A stretch of DNA of 64,000 nt from Nostoc linckia FACHB-104 (GCF_014696615.1 NZ_JACJQJ010000001.1:62001-126000), one strand, 5' to 3'; positions 1-9,983 are shown, counted from the first letter of the stretch. Program-made: numbers and translations. Notes: generated by a model not told the origin, from the sequence alone.

Positions 1-341
1 AGTTGATTACAGGTGAAGTGAATAAACTTCCTAACTTAGTGATAAAAATCAATCAGCTTTTAGATATTGCTCAATCTCTCAATAAAAATGTGAGTTTGCA
101 AATTTCAGGACACACAAGTAATACGGGTACAGAACAAATAAATAATTTTCTCAGCCAAGCCCGTGCTAATAAAATTCTTGCTTATCTAACTGCTCAAGGT
201 ATTAATCCCAGCAAATTTCAAACTGAGGGTGTAGGTGCTACGGCTCTATCTTTACAAGCAGAATTAGCACCAGCAGATAACCGCAGAGTTTCCTTCAAAG
301 TATTCATAACCGACACCTCTAAGCTGAAGCAGTCTCAATAA
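1..341 (+). CDS. OmpA-family C-terminal domain protein (5' partial)
   Basis: The frame is open at the left edge, so only the C-terminal ~112 residues are seen. They form an OmpA-like peptidoglycan-binding domain: a strand and helix ending in a SGHTSNTG motif, then an SQARANKILAYL helix, GINPSKFQTEGVGAT and a closing NRRVSFKVF strand. In this family the NxxLSxxRAxxV-type helix and the final NRR arginines surround the diaminopimelate-binding site. The domain normally tethers an outer-membrane or periplasmic protein to the wall; what sits N-terminal here is outside the window. The GTPase gene starts 2 bases after the stop, so it is probably the first visible gene of a four-gene operon with a GTPase, a small protein and a histidine kinase. 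Confidence 0.8.
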   Translation, partial: LITGEVNKLPNLVIKINQLLDIAQSLNKNVSLQISGHTSNTGTEQINNFLSQARANKILAYLTAQGINPSKFQTEGVGATALSLQAELAPADNRRVSFKVFITDTSKLKQSQ

Positions 342-343
342 TT

Positions 344-841
344 ATGCTCCAGAAAAAGATTTGCATGGTGGGTGCATTTGCCACGGGTAAAACTAGTTTA
401 GTATCTAGGTTTGTTAGTAGTATTTTTTCTGAAAAATACCATACTACTGTAGGAGTAAAAATTGATAAAAAAACACTAAATATTCAAGATAGAACTATTA
501 ATTTAATACTTTGGGATCTTTATGGAGAAGATGAATTTCAAAAAGTAAGAATGTCATATTTGCGAGGATCATCAGGTTATTTATTAGTAGTTGATGGCAC
601 GCGGAGGAATACCTTAGAAAAAGCATTTGACCTGCAAACCAGAGTAGAAGATACAATTGGCAATGTTCCCTTTATTATGATACTGAACAAATGGGATTTG
701 ACAGATGAATGGGAGATTGATCCTGTAGAAATCGATGCAGTTCAGCTAAAAGGTTGGACTGTCATGAAAACCAGTGCTAAAAACGGTCTGGGTGTAGCAG
801 AAGTTTTTCAAGCTCTTGCTGAAAAAATCATGGATGAATAA
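344..841 (+). CDS. Rab/Ras-like small GTPase
   Basis: A 165-residue protein that is almost only a small G domain. Visible motifs: P-loop GAFATGKTS (residues ~10-18), switch I region with TTVGVK, G3 WDLYGED, G4 NKWD and G5 TSAK. It should bind and hydrolyse GTP and act as a cytoplasmic switch. The G3 motif differs from the usual DTAGQE: the catalytic Gln position is Glu, so intrinsic hydrolysis may be slow or depend on a partner. It starts 2 bases after the OmpA gene and ends 0 bases before the next start, so translation is probably coupled. Bacterial Rab-like GTPases often sit with roadblock/MglB-type regulators; the next gene may play that role, but it shows no obvious roadblock signature. 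Confidence 0.85.
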   Translation: MLQKKICMVGAFATGKTSLVSRFVSSIFSEKYHTTVGVKIDKKTLNIQDRTINLILWDLYGEDEFQKVRMSYLRGSSGYLLVVDGTRRNTLEKAFDLQTRVEDTIGNVPFIMILNKWDLTDEWEIDPVEIDAVQLKGWTVMKTSAKNGLGVAEVFQALAEKIMDE

Positions 842-1243
842 ATGTTAGATATCCCCACGCCTGTGATTGCTTATCTTCTAACTTTTATCGTGGAAGAACT
901 CTCTCTTGCCTATCTATTAGTTAAAAAAGATGGTTGCTTGTCTGCGTGGGGGGGAAAATTGGCAGCATACGGAGTAAGTAACCTGCAAGCAGGTGAACAT
1001 ATTACACAAAAGGTTTTTTTTCTGGAAGGTCTACTGCCATTAGATGATTTTCCCCTATTTTTACCCCGAATGAAAACGGAATACGGGATATGTGCAGATG
1101 TCCATCTCTTTCCCTCCGAGGAAGGTGACTGGGTATTAATGTTAGATGCTACTCGCGATGAAAGTCACAAATTACTTACTCAACAACAAGCAAATGAATT
1201 TAGTTTGTTGCAAGAGAAATTAAGAAAAATTTTTAAGCAATAA
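842..1243 (+). CDS. Small protein of unknown function downstream of a GTPase
   Basis: A 133-residue soluble protein with no membrane segment or signal peptide. I do not recognise a named family with certainty. The segment with LPLDDFPLFLPRMKTEYGICADVHLFPSEEGDWVLMLDAT resembles the small PAS-like or sensory module that cyanobacteria place next to Rab-like GTPases and sensor kinases. Its ATG directly follows the GTPase stop codon, and the kinase gene begins 34 bases downstream, so it is almost certainly co-transcribed and may link the GTPase state to the kinase. Alternatives are a GTPase-activating partner or a simple ligand-binding fold. The gene itself is secure; the role is inference. Confidence 0.75.
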   Translation: MLDIPTPVIAYLLTFIVEELSLAYLLVKKDGCLSAWGGKLAAYGVSNLQAGEHITQKVFFLEGLLPLDDFPLFLPRMKTEYGICADVHLFPSEEGDWVLMLDATRDESHKLLTQQQANEFSLLQEKLRKIFKQ

Positions 1244-1277
1244 TCGACCATAAATTAATGTATTGCGGCATCACATC

Positions 1278-2396
1278 ATGAATGACTCTATCACAGCAGA
1301 CCTATTTGCAGCCTTAAATATTTTAGTGTTAGAGCGAATTAATATAGGTTCATTTAAAGTTACTGGTACAGTACCACATTGGTTAAGACATTTTTGCTAT
1401 CCCAGAATTACATCAGGGATGGAAGTCTTAATACCAGAAGAACAGTTTCCTTTTTTAGAAAACTTTTTGATTGATGCTGAAGAATTTTGGCAAAATAATA
1501 GCACGACCAAGCTAACTTCCGGTTTCTGGACAGACCGGGACTTATCTGGTAAAGAATATCATTTTGAAGCCTCAGCTATTTGTTTAAATAACAGAAAAAT
1601 TTTATTAATTGAATTACTAGATAATTCTTTTTACGAAAAACAATATATTATTCAAAAAGCTAGAGAAAATCAATTAGTTTATCAACAGTTATTAAAAGAT
1701 AATCAGAAAAAAGAAATATTGATTCATTGTATTATCCACGATATAGCAGGACAGATAAGTAGTATTAATTGTTGCCTAGCTCTGCTGGAATTTGAGAACT
1801 TAACACCTAAAGGAAAAGAACATTTAGAAGTTGGTAGACAGCAGACTATTAAACAAGAAATGCTGATTCGGGAAATATTAAATGCTTTTTCTGCGGAAAT
1901 GCAATCTTTAGAAGCTTTCACACTCGATCCCGAACAAGCACCTAATATTCTCACTTCTGTACAAGAAGTAATCAAGGTCTTCAGTCCAACCTTTGGACTC
2001 AATGATATGCAATTACAAATAGCCAGCAATGTTGACTTAACAGCCGACTGGAGAGTAGTAGGCGATCGCTCGCGTTTGGATCGGATAATTTCTAATTTGG
2101 TAGAAAATGCATTCCGCCATAGCCCACCACAGTCTACTGTGGAAATTGGCTTACAACTAGATGCAGAATCAGTTCTTGTAACTGTCGATGATCGGGGTTC
2201 TGGCGTAGAGCCAGAACTTGTACCAATGTTATTTCAAAAATTCTCTCAAGGTAAAAGCAGATCTGGTAGAGCTGGACTAGGACTTTACTTCTGTCGCATT
2301 ACAGTTGAACGTTGGGGAGGGAAAATAGGTTATTTACCCCTTGCTGAAGGTGGTTCTCGCTTCTGGTTCCGCCTCTTAAAACCAAAGCGTAATTAG
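1278..2396 (+). CDS. Sensor histidine kinase (cytoplasmic)
   Basis: About 372 residues from the ATG chosen here; the frame also has a TTG 15 bases upstream, which is less likely. An N-terminal ~140-residue part without membrane helices is probably sensory. The phospho-acceptor motif is IIHDIAGQIS (H-box), followed by a dimerisation helix. The HATPase part shows the N box (NLVENAFRHSP), G1 (VDDRGSGV), F box (LFQKFSQG) and G2 (GLGLYFC). The protein should autophosphorylate on His in response to an intracellular cue, perhaps the state of the neighbouring GTPase. No response regulator gene is present in the window, so its partner is elsewhere. The four-gene order OmpA-GTPase-small protein-kinase suggests an envelope-linked signalling operon. 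Confidence 0.85.
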   Translation: MNDSITADLFAALNILVLERINIGSFKVTGTVPHWLRHFCYPRITSGMEVLIPEEQFPFLENFLIDAEEFWQNNSTTKLTSGFWTDRDLSGKEYHFEASAICLNNRKILLIELLDNSFYEKQYIIQKARENQLVYQQLLKDNQKKEILIHCIIHDIAGQISSINCCLALLEFENLTPKGKEHLEVGRQQTIKQEMLIREILNAFSAEMQSLEAFTLDPEQAPNILTSVQEVIKVFSPTFGLNDMQLQIASNVDLTADWRVVGDRSRLDRIISNLVENAFRHSPPQSTVEIGLQLDAESVLVTVDDRGSGVEPELVPMLFQKFSQGKSRSGRAGLGLYFCRITVERWGGKIGYLPLAEGGSRFWFRLLKPKRN

Positions 2397-2968
2397 TGGA
2401 AACGAAGCGCCTTTAGCTATTGCTTAAAACTTATTAGCCACAACTCTTGACTATAGGCTAACAGTAAGAGTAAGTATAGTCAGTAAGTTTGTTGAATTTT
2501 ATGTTAATTTTGCCTTTTGTTATCAACCGTACTATCAAGTAGTAATTATAAGTACTATTGTTTACTCAGTATTTACTTCTGTTTTGTCAATATCATTCTA
2601 CAGGCGATCGCCCAGAAGCATGATATTTCTCTTCTCTAACCCTGATTTCTGAGCCTCTAGCCTCTATTTCTCAAAACGTCAATACTTCTTGAACAACGAT
2701 TAATTTTTCTATAAAGACTTAATATTCACCTAGGAAATCGGCTCTAAAGTTTTAATTTTCAATAAAGATGTATTGAAAGTAACTATGATTTTTATAAATT
2801 AGGTCAGAATGAAATAACTAAAACACAGATTGATTACGTACGCATTATTACACGCATTTTGTAAACCTCCGATAATTTGTTAGGAAGCTGAATTTAGGTT
2901 CAAGTTCTCATTTAATAACTAACTAATTAAATAACAGTATGAATCACACTGCTTAAGCAGACATTACT
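2397..2968. other. Intergenic region upstream of NRPS/PKS cluster 1
   Basis: About 570 bases without a convincing gene. It holds one HIP1 site (GGCGATCGCC, 2603-2612), and a GTA-N8-TAC match at 2542-2555 that fits the NtcA core, but no well-spaced -10 box follows it and such a match is expected by chance. A TTCTCATTTAATAA stretch near 2907 weakly resembles cyanobacterial Fur sites. The promoter of cluster 1 must lie here, but I cannot place it. Confidence 0.4.
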
Positions 2969-5071
2969 TTGGGGTATTGCAGCTTTATTAGTGGTAATAC
3001 CTCATGCTTTGAATTGTCGTATTTACCGTATAACGAGCAGATAAATACATACCTAAAAAATGCGGTTTACTTAAAAAAATTATTACTACCAATGGTGTAT
3101 CAAATCTCCCTATCTGAAACTAACCCAGAAAAAGACACCTCAAAATTACCTATTTTGTCAACAATAGAACAACAGCAATTACTAATTGAGTGGAATCATA
3201 CTCAAACCAATTATCCCAAGCAAGCTTGTATTCATCAGTTGTTTGAAGCACAAGTAGAAAAAACACCCGATGCTGTAGCCTTAATTTTTAACGAGCAGCA
3301 AATTACCTATAAAGACTTGAATGGTCGTGCTAATCAATTAGCAAAATATCTGCAAATATTAGGGGTTGGTGCAGAAGTTTTAGTAGGAATTTGTGTAGAA
3401 CGCTCAATAGAAATGGTTGTAGGGCTGCTCGCCATTCTTAAAGCTGGTGGAGCTTTTGTACCTCTAGATCCAGCATATCCGCAAGAACGTTTAGCTTTCA
3501 TGCTATCTGATACCAATGTATCAGTACTATTAACTCAAAAAGATTTAGTTACTAAATTACCTACTCATAATGCATCTGTAATTTGCTTAGATAAAAATTG
3601 GGATGCAATTTTTCAAAATAGCCAAGAGAACCTAACTACTAACGTCACTGCCGAAAACCTGGCTTATGTGATGTACACTTCAGGTTCTACAGGTACACCC
3701 AAGGGTGTTTGTGTGATTCATCGTGGTGTTGTGCGGTTAGTTAAAGAAACTAATTATGCTCAATTAACAGATAAAGAAGTAATTCTGCAACTTGCGCCGA
3801 TTTCCTTTGATGCTTCAACTTTAGAAATTTGGGGTTGCTTACTTAATGGTGGAAAGTTAGTAATTTGTCCTCCGCATACACCATCATTAGAGGAATTAGG
3901 GCAGATAATTCAACAAAACCATGTTACAACACTGTGGCTGACTGCTGGTTTATTCCATTTAATAGTTGATGAAAACATTGATGCTTTAAAATCTTTGCGT
4001 CAACTTTTAGCAGGTGGTGATGTTTTATCAGTTACCCATGTGGAGAAGTTTCTGCAAACAGTAGAAAATTGTCGGCTAATTAATGGTTATGGCCCTACTG
4101 AGAATACAACCTTTACTTGCTGCCATAACATCACAGCACCATTGCAACCAGGTGCTTCCATTCCCATTGGTCGCCCAATTGCCAATACTCAAGTTTATAT
4201 ATTAGATGACAACTGCCAACAAGTTGCGATCGCAGAAGTAGGCGAGTTGTACATTGCTGGTGATGGACTCGCTAGAGGCTATCTCAACCGTCCCGATTTG
4301 ACTGCTGAAAAATTTATTTCTCACTCCTTTGATGGGAATTCGCAAACACGCCTCTACAAAACTGGCGATTTAGCGCGATTTTTACCAGATGGTAATATCG
4401 AATTTTTAGGAAGAATTGACAATCAAGTCAAAATTCGCGGTTTCCGTATTGAACTTGGGGAAATCGAAAGAGAAATTGCTCAACATCCTGACGTGCGGGA
4501 AAATGTGGTTTTAGCACTTCAGCAAGACACAGGCGAAAAGCAGTTAGTTGCTTATATTGTGCCGCATCAAAACAGTAGTTATACACACCATCAATTGCGG
4601 AGCTTTTTACAGCAAAAACTACCTAATTACATAATGCCATCAGCGTTTCTGTTGTTGGAATCAATGCCTTTAACTGCCAACGGCAAAGTAGATAGACATA
4701 AATTACCCGCACCAAGTAGAGAACGTCCCCAACTCGAACAAGCTTATATTGCTCCGCAAACAGATTTAGAACGTCAATTAGCAGCTATTTTGGGCGATTT
4801 ACTGAAAATTGAGCGCGTTGGCATAGATGATAACTTCTTTGATTTGGGAGCAACTTCCATCTCAATTCTGCAACTTACTGCAAGGTTGCAACAGGAACTT
4901 AGTATTGCATTACCTGCAGTAAAGCTTTTTCAATATTCAACAATTGGCGCATTAGCGAAGTATTTGCAATTAAAACAAAACAGCCAACCTGCTTATGACA
5001 AGCTACAAAGTCGCGCTCAACGTCAACAAGCAGTGCGTAGTCGTCGCCGTCATCATCAACAAGGTGTTTAA
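2969..5071 (+). CDS. NRPS loading protein, A-PCP (cluster 1)
   Basis: Activates an amino acid and loads it on a carrier protein, starting the first assembly line. The A domain (about residues 85-590) has YTSGSTGTPKG (A3), NGYGPTE (A5), the YKTGD loop, RIELGEIE (A8) and NGKVDR (A10). The PCP follows, with the Ser in LGATSISIL rather than the common LGGHSL, and a basic tail rich in Arg/Gln/His that may dock onto the PKS. By alignment to GrsA I read the pocket as D-A-L-W-L-G-G-T-F-K, closest to valine-type codes. The N-terminal ~80 residues look like the tail of a lost condensation domain (LPILSTIEQQQLL linker). The start is uncertain: TTG at 2969, or ATG at 3092, which would remove 41 residues; neither has a clear Shine-Dalgarno. 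Confidence 0.85.
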   Translation: MGYCSFISGNTSCFELSYLPYNEQINTYLKNAVYLKKLLLPMVYQISLSETNPEKDTSKLPILSTIEQQQLLIEWNHTQTNYPKQACIHQLFEAQVEKTPDAVALIFNEQQITYKDLNGRANQLAKYLQILGVGAEVLVGICVERSIEMVVGLLAILKAGGAFVPLDPAYPQERLAFMLSDTNVSVLLTQKDLVTKLPTHNASVICLDKNWDAIFQNSQENLTTNVTAENLAYVMYTSGSTGTPKGVCVIHRGVVRLVKETNYAQLTDKEVILQLAPISFDASTLEIWGCLLNGGKLVICPPHTPSLEELGQIIQQNHVTTLWLTAGLFHLIVDENIDALKSLRQLLAGGDVLSVTHVEKFLQTVENCRLINGYGPTENTTFTCCHNITAPLQPGASIPIGRPIANTQVYILDDNCQQVAIAEVGELYIAGDGLARGYLNRPDLTAEKFISHSFDGNSQTRLYKTGDLARFLPDGNIEFLGRIDNQVKIRGFRIELGEIEREIAQHPDVRENVVLALQQDTGEKQLVAYIVPHQNSSYTHHQLRSFLQQKLPNYIMPSAFLLLESMPLTANGKVDRHKLPAPSRERPQLEQAYIAPQTDLERQLAAILGDLLKIERVGIDDNFFDLGATSISILQLTARLQQELSIALPAVKLFQYSTIGALAKYLQLKQNSQPAYDKLQSRAQRQQAVRSRRRHHQQGV

Positions 5072-5074
5072 GTA

Positions 5075-8000
5075 ATGGTAGATATGCAAGCATCGGATAA
5101 TCAAGATTCCATTGATGGTATTGCCATTATTGGCATGGTAGGAAGATTTCCTGGCGCTAGAAATGTCGATGAATTATGGCGCAATCTCTGTGAGGGAGTA
5201 GAATCAACAACTTTCTTTGAAGATGAGGAATTAGATCCCAGTATTGACCCCAACCTTTGCCAAGATGCTAGCTACGTTAAAGCTAGAGGAACCATCCCCG
5301 GAGGTGAAAACTTTGATGCAGCTTTCTTTGGTATCAATCCCTCGGAAGCTGTGGTGATGGACCCCCAAGCGAGAGTTTTTCTAGAGTTGGTGTATGAAGC
5401 TTTAGAAAATGCTGGTTATCAATCAGAGTCTTTCGATGGTTTGATTGGTTTGTACGCTGGTTGTGGTCAAAATACTTATTTTGCCAAGCAAATTAGCGGT
5501 CGGATGGAAATTGTCGATCGCATCGGTGAATTCCAAACGATGCTAGCTAATGAAAAAGACTTTTTAACCACCCGCGCGGCTTATAAACTTAACCTCAAAG
5601 GCCCTGCTGTAAGTGTAAATACTGCTTGTTCTACTTCCTTGGTAGCAGTTATTCAAGCTTGCCAAGCTCTGATCAACTATCAATGCGATTTGGCTTTAGC
5701 TGGTGGTGTATCTATGACTACACCCCAAAATAGCGGTTATATCGCTCAAGAAGGCAGTATGCTTTCTGGGGATGGACATTGTCGCCCCTTCGATGTTAAC
5801 GCTCAAGGCACAATGTTCAATAATGGTGCAGGAATAGTTGCCCTGAAGCGTTTAGAAGATGCATTGCAAGATGGCGATCGCATTTATGCTGTAATTCGGG
5901 GTCTTGGTATCAATAATGACGGTGGTGATAAGGTGAGCTTTACGGCTCCCAGTGTAGATGGACAAGCAGAAGCCATTGCGATGGCGCAAGCTTACGCCAA
6001 TATTCACCCCGAAACCATCTCTTATATTGAAGCGCACGGTACAGCCACACCCTTAGGCGACCCCATTGAAATTGAAGCGTTAACACAAGCGTTTCGAGTG
6101 CATACAGATGCTAAACAATTTTGTGCAATAGGTTCAGTTAAAAGCAATGTTGGGCATTTAGTAGCGGCGGCTGGGGTAACGGGTTTAATCAAAACTGCTC
6201 TCTCGCTTTATCAAAAAAAGATTCCGCCCAGCCTGAATTTTACAGCCCCCAACCCCAAGATTGACTTTGCCAATAGCCCCTTCTATGTCAATACCAAACT
6301 AGTGGAATGGCCAGAAGGTGAAACTCCGCGCCGCGCTGGTGTGAGTTCCTTTGGTGTGGGTGGGACGAATGCTCATGTAGTTCTGGAAGAAGCCCCACAA
6401 ATTCAACCTTCCAGTGCTTCTCGTCCACAGCAGCTATTGTTGCTCTCAGCCAAAACAAGTACAGCCTTAGATGCTGCAACCGCAAATTTACAGCAACATC
6501 TGCAATACAACGCCGAAATTAACTTAGCTGATGTTGCTTCTACCCTACAGCGTGGGCGCAAAGCTTTCAACTATCGCCGCTATGTAGTTTGTCACGATAT
6601 TACAGATGCGATCGCATCACTACAATCTTTAGATCCGAATCAAGTAAGTACCCGTCATACAGAAATCCGCAATCCTCCTGTTGCTTTCATGTTCCCTGGG
6701 CAAGGGTCGCAATATGTGAACATGGGATTGAATCTCTACAATAGCGAACCTGTATTTCGTGAGGTGGTAGATCAATGCGCGGAAATCCTCAAACCTTTGC
6801 TGGGTAGAGATTTACGAGAAATCATGTATCCCGCACCAGGCGATACTGAAACTGCGGCTATTTCTTTAAAACAAACCTTCTTTACCCAGCCAGCATTATT
6901 TGTGATTGAATACGCCTTAGCGCAACTATGGCAAACTTGGGGAGTTAAACCTCAAGCCATGATTGGGCACAGTATTGGTGAATTTGTCGCCGCCTGTATT
7001 GCGGGTGTATATAGCTTAGAAGATGCACTGCTGTTGGTTGCAACTCGCGGTCGCTTAATGTGGGAATTACCGGGGGGAGCCATGCTTTCAGTGCGTCTCC
7101 CAGCTAAAGAAGTAGAACCGCGATTGAGTGCAGAATTAGCGATCGCCGCAATTAACGGCCCCTCCTTATGTGTAGTTGCAGGCCCCACAGAGGCGATCGC
7201 ATCACTGCAAACACAACTAGAAGCAGAAGAGATTGTCTGTCGCCATCTCCATACTTCTCACGCTTTCCACTCCCCAATGATGGATAGCATTGTGGCTCCC
7301 TTTGCAGAGGTAGTTGGACAAGTCAAATTATCAGCACCCCAAATTCCCTTTGTTTCCACTGTTACCGCCACCTGGATTACAGCTGAGCAAGCCACCGATC
7401 CGATGTATTGGGCGAATCATCTGCGCCAGACAGTGCGATTTGCAGAAGGCGTACAAACCCTCTGGGAACAGCCAGAACGGGTACTTTTAGAAGTAGGGCC
7501 ACGCGCTACAACTGCAACCTTAGCGCGCCAACAAGCAAAAGATATCAAACAACAAATTGCGATCGCTTCTCTAACTGACAACGCTGAGAACAATGCGGAA
7601 TGGACTGCATTACTCAAAGCAGTAGGACAACTGTGGTTAGCAGGAGTGACTGTTGACTGGAGCAATTTCTATCAAGACGAAACACGCCAGCGAATTCCGC
7701 TTCCTACTTATCCCTTTGAACGCCAACGTTTTTGGATCGATCCGCTACCCCATCCCAACCGCGCCAAAACTACTCAAATTCCCAATCCCCAAAGTTTAGA
7801 GAAACCTGCAACTATGTCATCCCCCAAACAAAAACTTATTCCCCTGCTCAAAGAAGTTCTCGAAGAAACCTCGGGACTGGAAATCGCTGGTTTTGACGAA
7901 TCGACAACGTTTTTAGAAATGGGGTTAGATTCCCTATCTCTAACTCAAGTTGGGCTAGCGTTAAAGAAAAAATTTAAAGTCAAGGTAACACTAAGACAAT

Positions 8001-9967
8001 TACTAGAAGTTTGCCCCAATTTAGGAACCTTGGCTGACTTGATCCATGACGGTTTATCTCCCGAAGTTGTATCGGCGCTTGGCTTAACAGAAACTGTTGC
8101 AGAACCCACTCCAGAAGCAGCATTACCAACACCTGCAACCATAGTTCCCACGAATGTATCTGCACCGCAACAAATTGCTGCTCAACCTGTTGTTGCATCC
8201 AGTTTCTTAGAAACTGTGATTAATCAGCAGCTACAAATCATGACTCAACAATTGGCGTTACTGGGTAACAACAATTTATCCCTAACAACGCCAGTTGTAG
8301 CGACAGTATCAACTCCACAAAACACTGTATCTGTTACCCCAACCCCAACCACTAAAGAAGCAAAACCAGCAGTAGAAGCTGAGTCCAATGGTGCTAAAAA
8401 GGCATTTGGTGCAGCAGCGCGAATTGAAAAAACCCAGAAAACTCTGACAACAGCACAACGCGCTTATCTAGATAAATTTATCCAACGATATACAAAACGG
8501 ACGCAACAATCTAAAGAATATACCCAATCTCATCGCCGTTACTTGGCAGATCCCAGAAGTGTTTCTGGCTTCAACCCCACGATGAAAGAGATGGTTTACC
8601 CAATTGTGGTATCTCGTTCATCAGGTTCTAAACTTTGGGACATTGACGATAATGAATATGTTGATTTAAGCAATGGTTTTGGCTTGAATTTATTTGGTTG
8701 GTCGCCAGCTTTCATTACCGAAGCAATTGAAGCCCAACTGAAACTCGGTATGGAAATCGGCCCCCAAACTCCTTTAGTAGGAGAAGTCGCACGGCTGATG
8801 TGTGAATTAACCAACTTTGACCGCGCCGCTTTTTGCAACACAGGTTCAGAAGCCGTTTTAGGGGCGATGCGGTTAGCGCGGACAATCACAGGCCGTAACT
8901 TAATCGCTATCTTTTCGGGAGCCTATCACGGCATTCTAGATGAAGTCATTGTTCGTGGTAGCAAGCAACTGCGGTCAATTCCCGCCGCGCCTGGTATTCC
9001 ACCAGAAAAGGTAGAGAATATTTTGGTACTGGATTATGATTCACCCGAGTCTCTAGAAATCCTCAAAAGTCGGGCTGATGAATTAGCAGGGGTGATGGTG
9101 GAGTCTGTACAAAGCCGCCGCCCAGAATACCAACCCAAGGAATTCTTGCAACAATTGCGTAAGTTCACTGAAGAGGCTGATATTGCTCTCATCTTTGATG
9201 AAATCGTCACAGGGTTTAGAATTCATCCCGGTGGCGCGCAAGCTCATTTCGGTATTAAAGCTGACATTGCCACCTACGGAAAGATTGTCGGTGGTGGGCT
9301 ACCAATTGGAGTCATTGCTGGGACATCAAAATATATGGATGCTCTAGACGGTGGCTTTTGGCAGTATGGCGATGACTCAGTTCCAGAGGTTGGTGTAACT
9401 TACTTTGCTGGTACTTTCGTCCGCCATCCCCTAGCACTAGCAGCAGCAAAAGCAGTACTACAACATTTAAAGCAGAGTGGCCCTAGCTTACAGCAAAATC
9501 TCAATGCTAGAACCGAGAAGTTTGTCGCAGAAATAATGGGCTGTTTCCAACAAGTACAAGCACCCTTCACAGCTTATAATTTTGGTTCCCTATTTATGGT
9601 GAAACCTTCGCCAGAGTTCATCTACGGAGATTTGCTCTTTTACTTGATGCGCGAAAAGGGAGTACATATTTGGGATCACCGTCCTTGCTTCCTCACCACA
9701 GCCCATTCCGAAGCTGATTTGGCTTTCGTGATGACAGCCTTTAAAGAGAGTCTTGCTGAAATGCAAGCTGCTGGCTTTTTTGCTGCACCTACTGAAGAAG
9801 TCACAACCCGCAGCCAAAATGCAGTTGTCGTTACCAATAACAGCCTCCGCAATCGCCCTCCTCAACCTGGTGCAAAATTAGGCCGCGATCCGCAAGGTAA
9901 CCCCTCCTGGTATATCCCCGATCCTGAGCGTCCTGGGAAATATTTACAAGTCGCAGGTGTTTCCTAG
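5075..9967 (+). CDS. Type I PKS, KS-AT-ACP-aminotransferase (cluster 1)
   Basis: A 1630-residue hybrid module. KS: Cys185 in TACSTSL, His321 in EAHGTATPLGDP, His361 in SNVGH. AT: Ser633 in GHSIGE, and HAFHS around residue 729, which indicates malonyl-CoA. ACP: Ser953 in GLDSLSL. After a Pro/Thr-rich linker comes a class III PLP aminotransferase (about 1165-1560) with Lys1403 in TYGKIVGGG. There is no KR, DH or ER. The expected chemistry is one malonyl extension of the upstream aminoacyl thioester to a beta-keto unit, then transamination to a beta-amino unit; with an amino-acid starter this gives a beta,gamma-diamino acid. The same KS-AT-ACP-AMT order is known from McyE and from microginin- and iturin-type systems. 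It starts 3 bases after the loading gene. Confidence 0.92.
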   Translation: MVDMQASDNQDSIDGIAIIGMVGRFPGARNVDELWRNLCEGVESTTFFEDEELDPSIDPNLCQDASYVKARGTIPGGENFDAAFFGINPSEAVVMDPQARVFLELVYEALENAGYQSESFDGLIGLYAGCGQNTYFAKQISGRMEIVDRIGEFQTMLANEKDFLTTRAAYKLNLKGPAVSVNTACSTSLVAVIQACQALINYQCDLALAGGVSMTTPQNSGYIAQEGSMLSGDGHCRPFDVNAQGTMFNNGAGIVALKRLEDALQDGDRIYAVIRGLGINNDGGDKVSFTAPSVDGQAEAIAMAQAYANIHPETISYIEAHGTATPLGDPIEIEALTQAFRVHTDAKQFCAIGSVKSNVGHLVAAAGVTGLIKTALSLYQKKIPPSLNFTAPNPKIDFANSPFYVNTKLVEWPEGETPRRAGVSSFGVGGTNAHVVLEEAPQIQPSSASRPQQLLLLSAKTSTALDAATANLQQHLQYNAEINLADVASTLQRGRKAFNYRRYVVCHDITDAIASLQSLDPNQVSTRHTEIRNPPVAFMFPGQGSQYVNMGLNLYNSEPVFREVVDQCAEILKPLLGRDLREIMYPAPGDTETAAISLKQTFFTQPALFVIEYALAQLWQTWGVKPQAMIGHSIGEFVAACIAGVYSLEDALLLVATRGRLMWELPGGAMLSVRLPAKEVEPRLSAELAIAAINGPSLCVVAGPTEAIASLQTQLEAEEIVCRHLHTSHAFHSPMMDSIVAPFAEVVGQVKLSAPQIPFVSTVTATWITAEQATDPMYWANHLRQTVRFAEGVQTLWEQPERVLLEVGPRATTATLARQQAKDIKQQIAIASLTDNAENNAEWTALLKAVGQLWLAGVTVDWSNFYQDETRQRIPLPTYPFERQRFWIDPLPHPNRAKTTQIPNPQSLEKPATMSSPKQKLIPLLKEVLEETSGLEIAGFDESTTFLEMGLDSLSLTQVGLALKKKFKVKVTLRQLLEVCPNLGTLADLIHDGLSPEVVSALGLTETVAEPTPEAALPTPATIVPTNVSAPQQIAAQPVVASSFLETVINQQLQIMTQQLALLGNNNLSLTTPVVATVSTPQNTVSVTPTPTTKEAKPAVEAESNGAKKAFGAAARIEKTQKTLTTAQRAYLDKFIQRYTKRTQQSKEYTQSHRRYLADPRSVSGFNPTMKEMVYPIVVSRSSGSKLWDIDDNEYVDLSNGFGLNLFGWSPAFITEAIEAQLKLGMEIGPQTPLVGEVARLMCELTNFDRAAFCNTGSEAVLGAMRLARTITGRNLIAIFSGAYHGILDEVIVRGSKQLRSIPAAPGIPPEKVENILVLDYDSPESLEILKSRADELAGVMVESVQSRRPEYQPKEFLQQLRKFTEEADIALIFDEIVTGFRIHPGGAQAHFGIKADIATYGKIVGGGLPIGVIAGTSKYMDALDGGFWQYGDDSVPEVGVTYFAGTFVRHPLALAAAKAVLQHLKQSGPSLQQNLNARTEKFVAEIMGCFQQVQAPFTAYNFGSLFMVKPSPEFIYGDLLFYLMREKGVHIWDHRPCFLTTAHSEADLAFVMTAFKESLAEMQAAGFFAAPTEEVTTRSQNAVVVTNNSLRNRPPQPGAKLGRDPQGNPSWYIPDPERPGKYLQVAGVS

Positions 9968-9983
9968 AGTGTTTTAAAACTTC

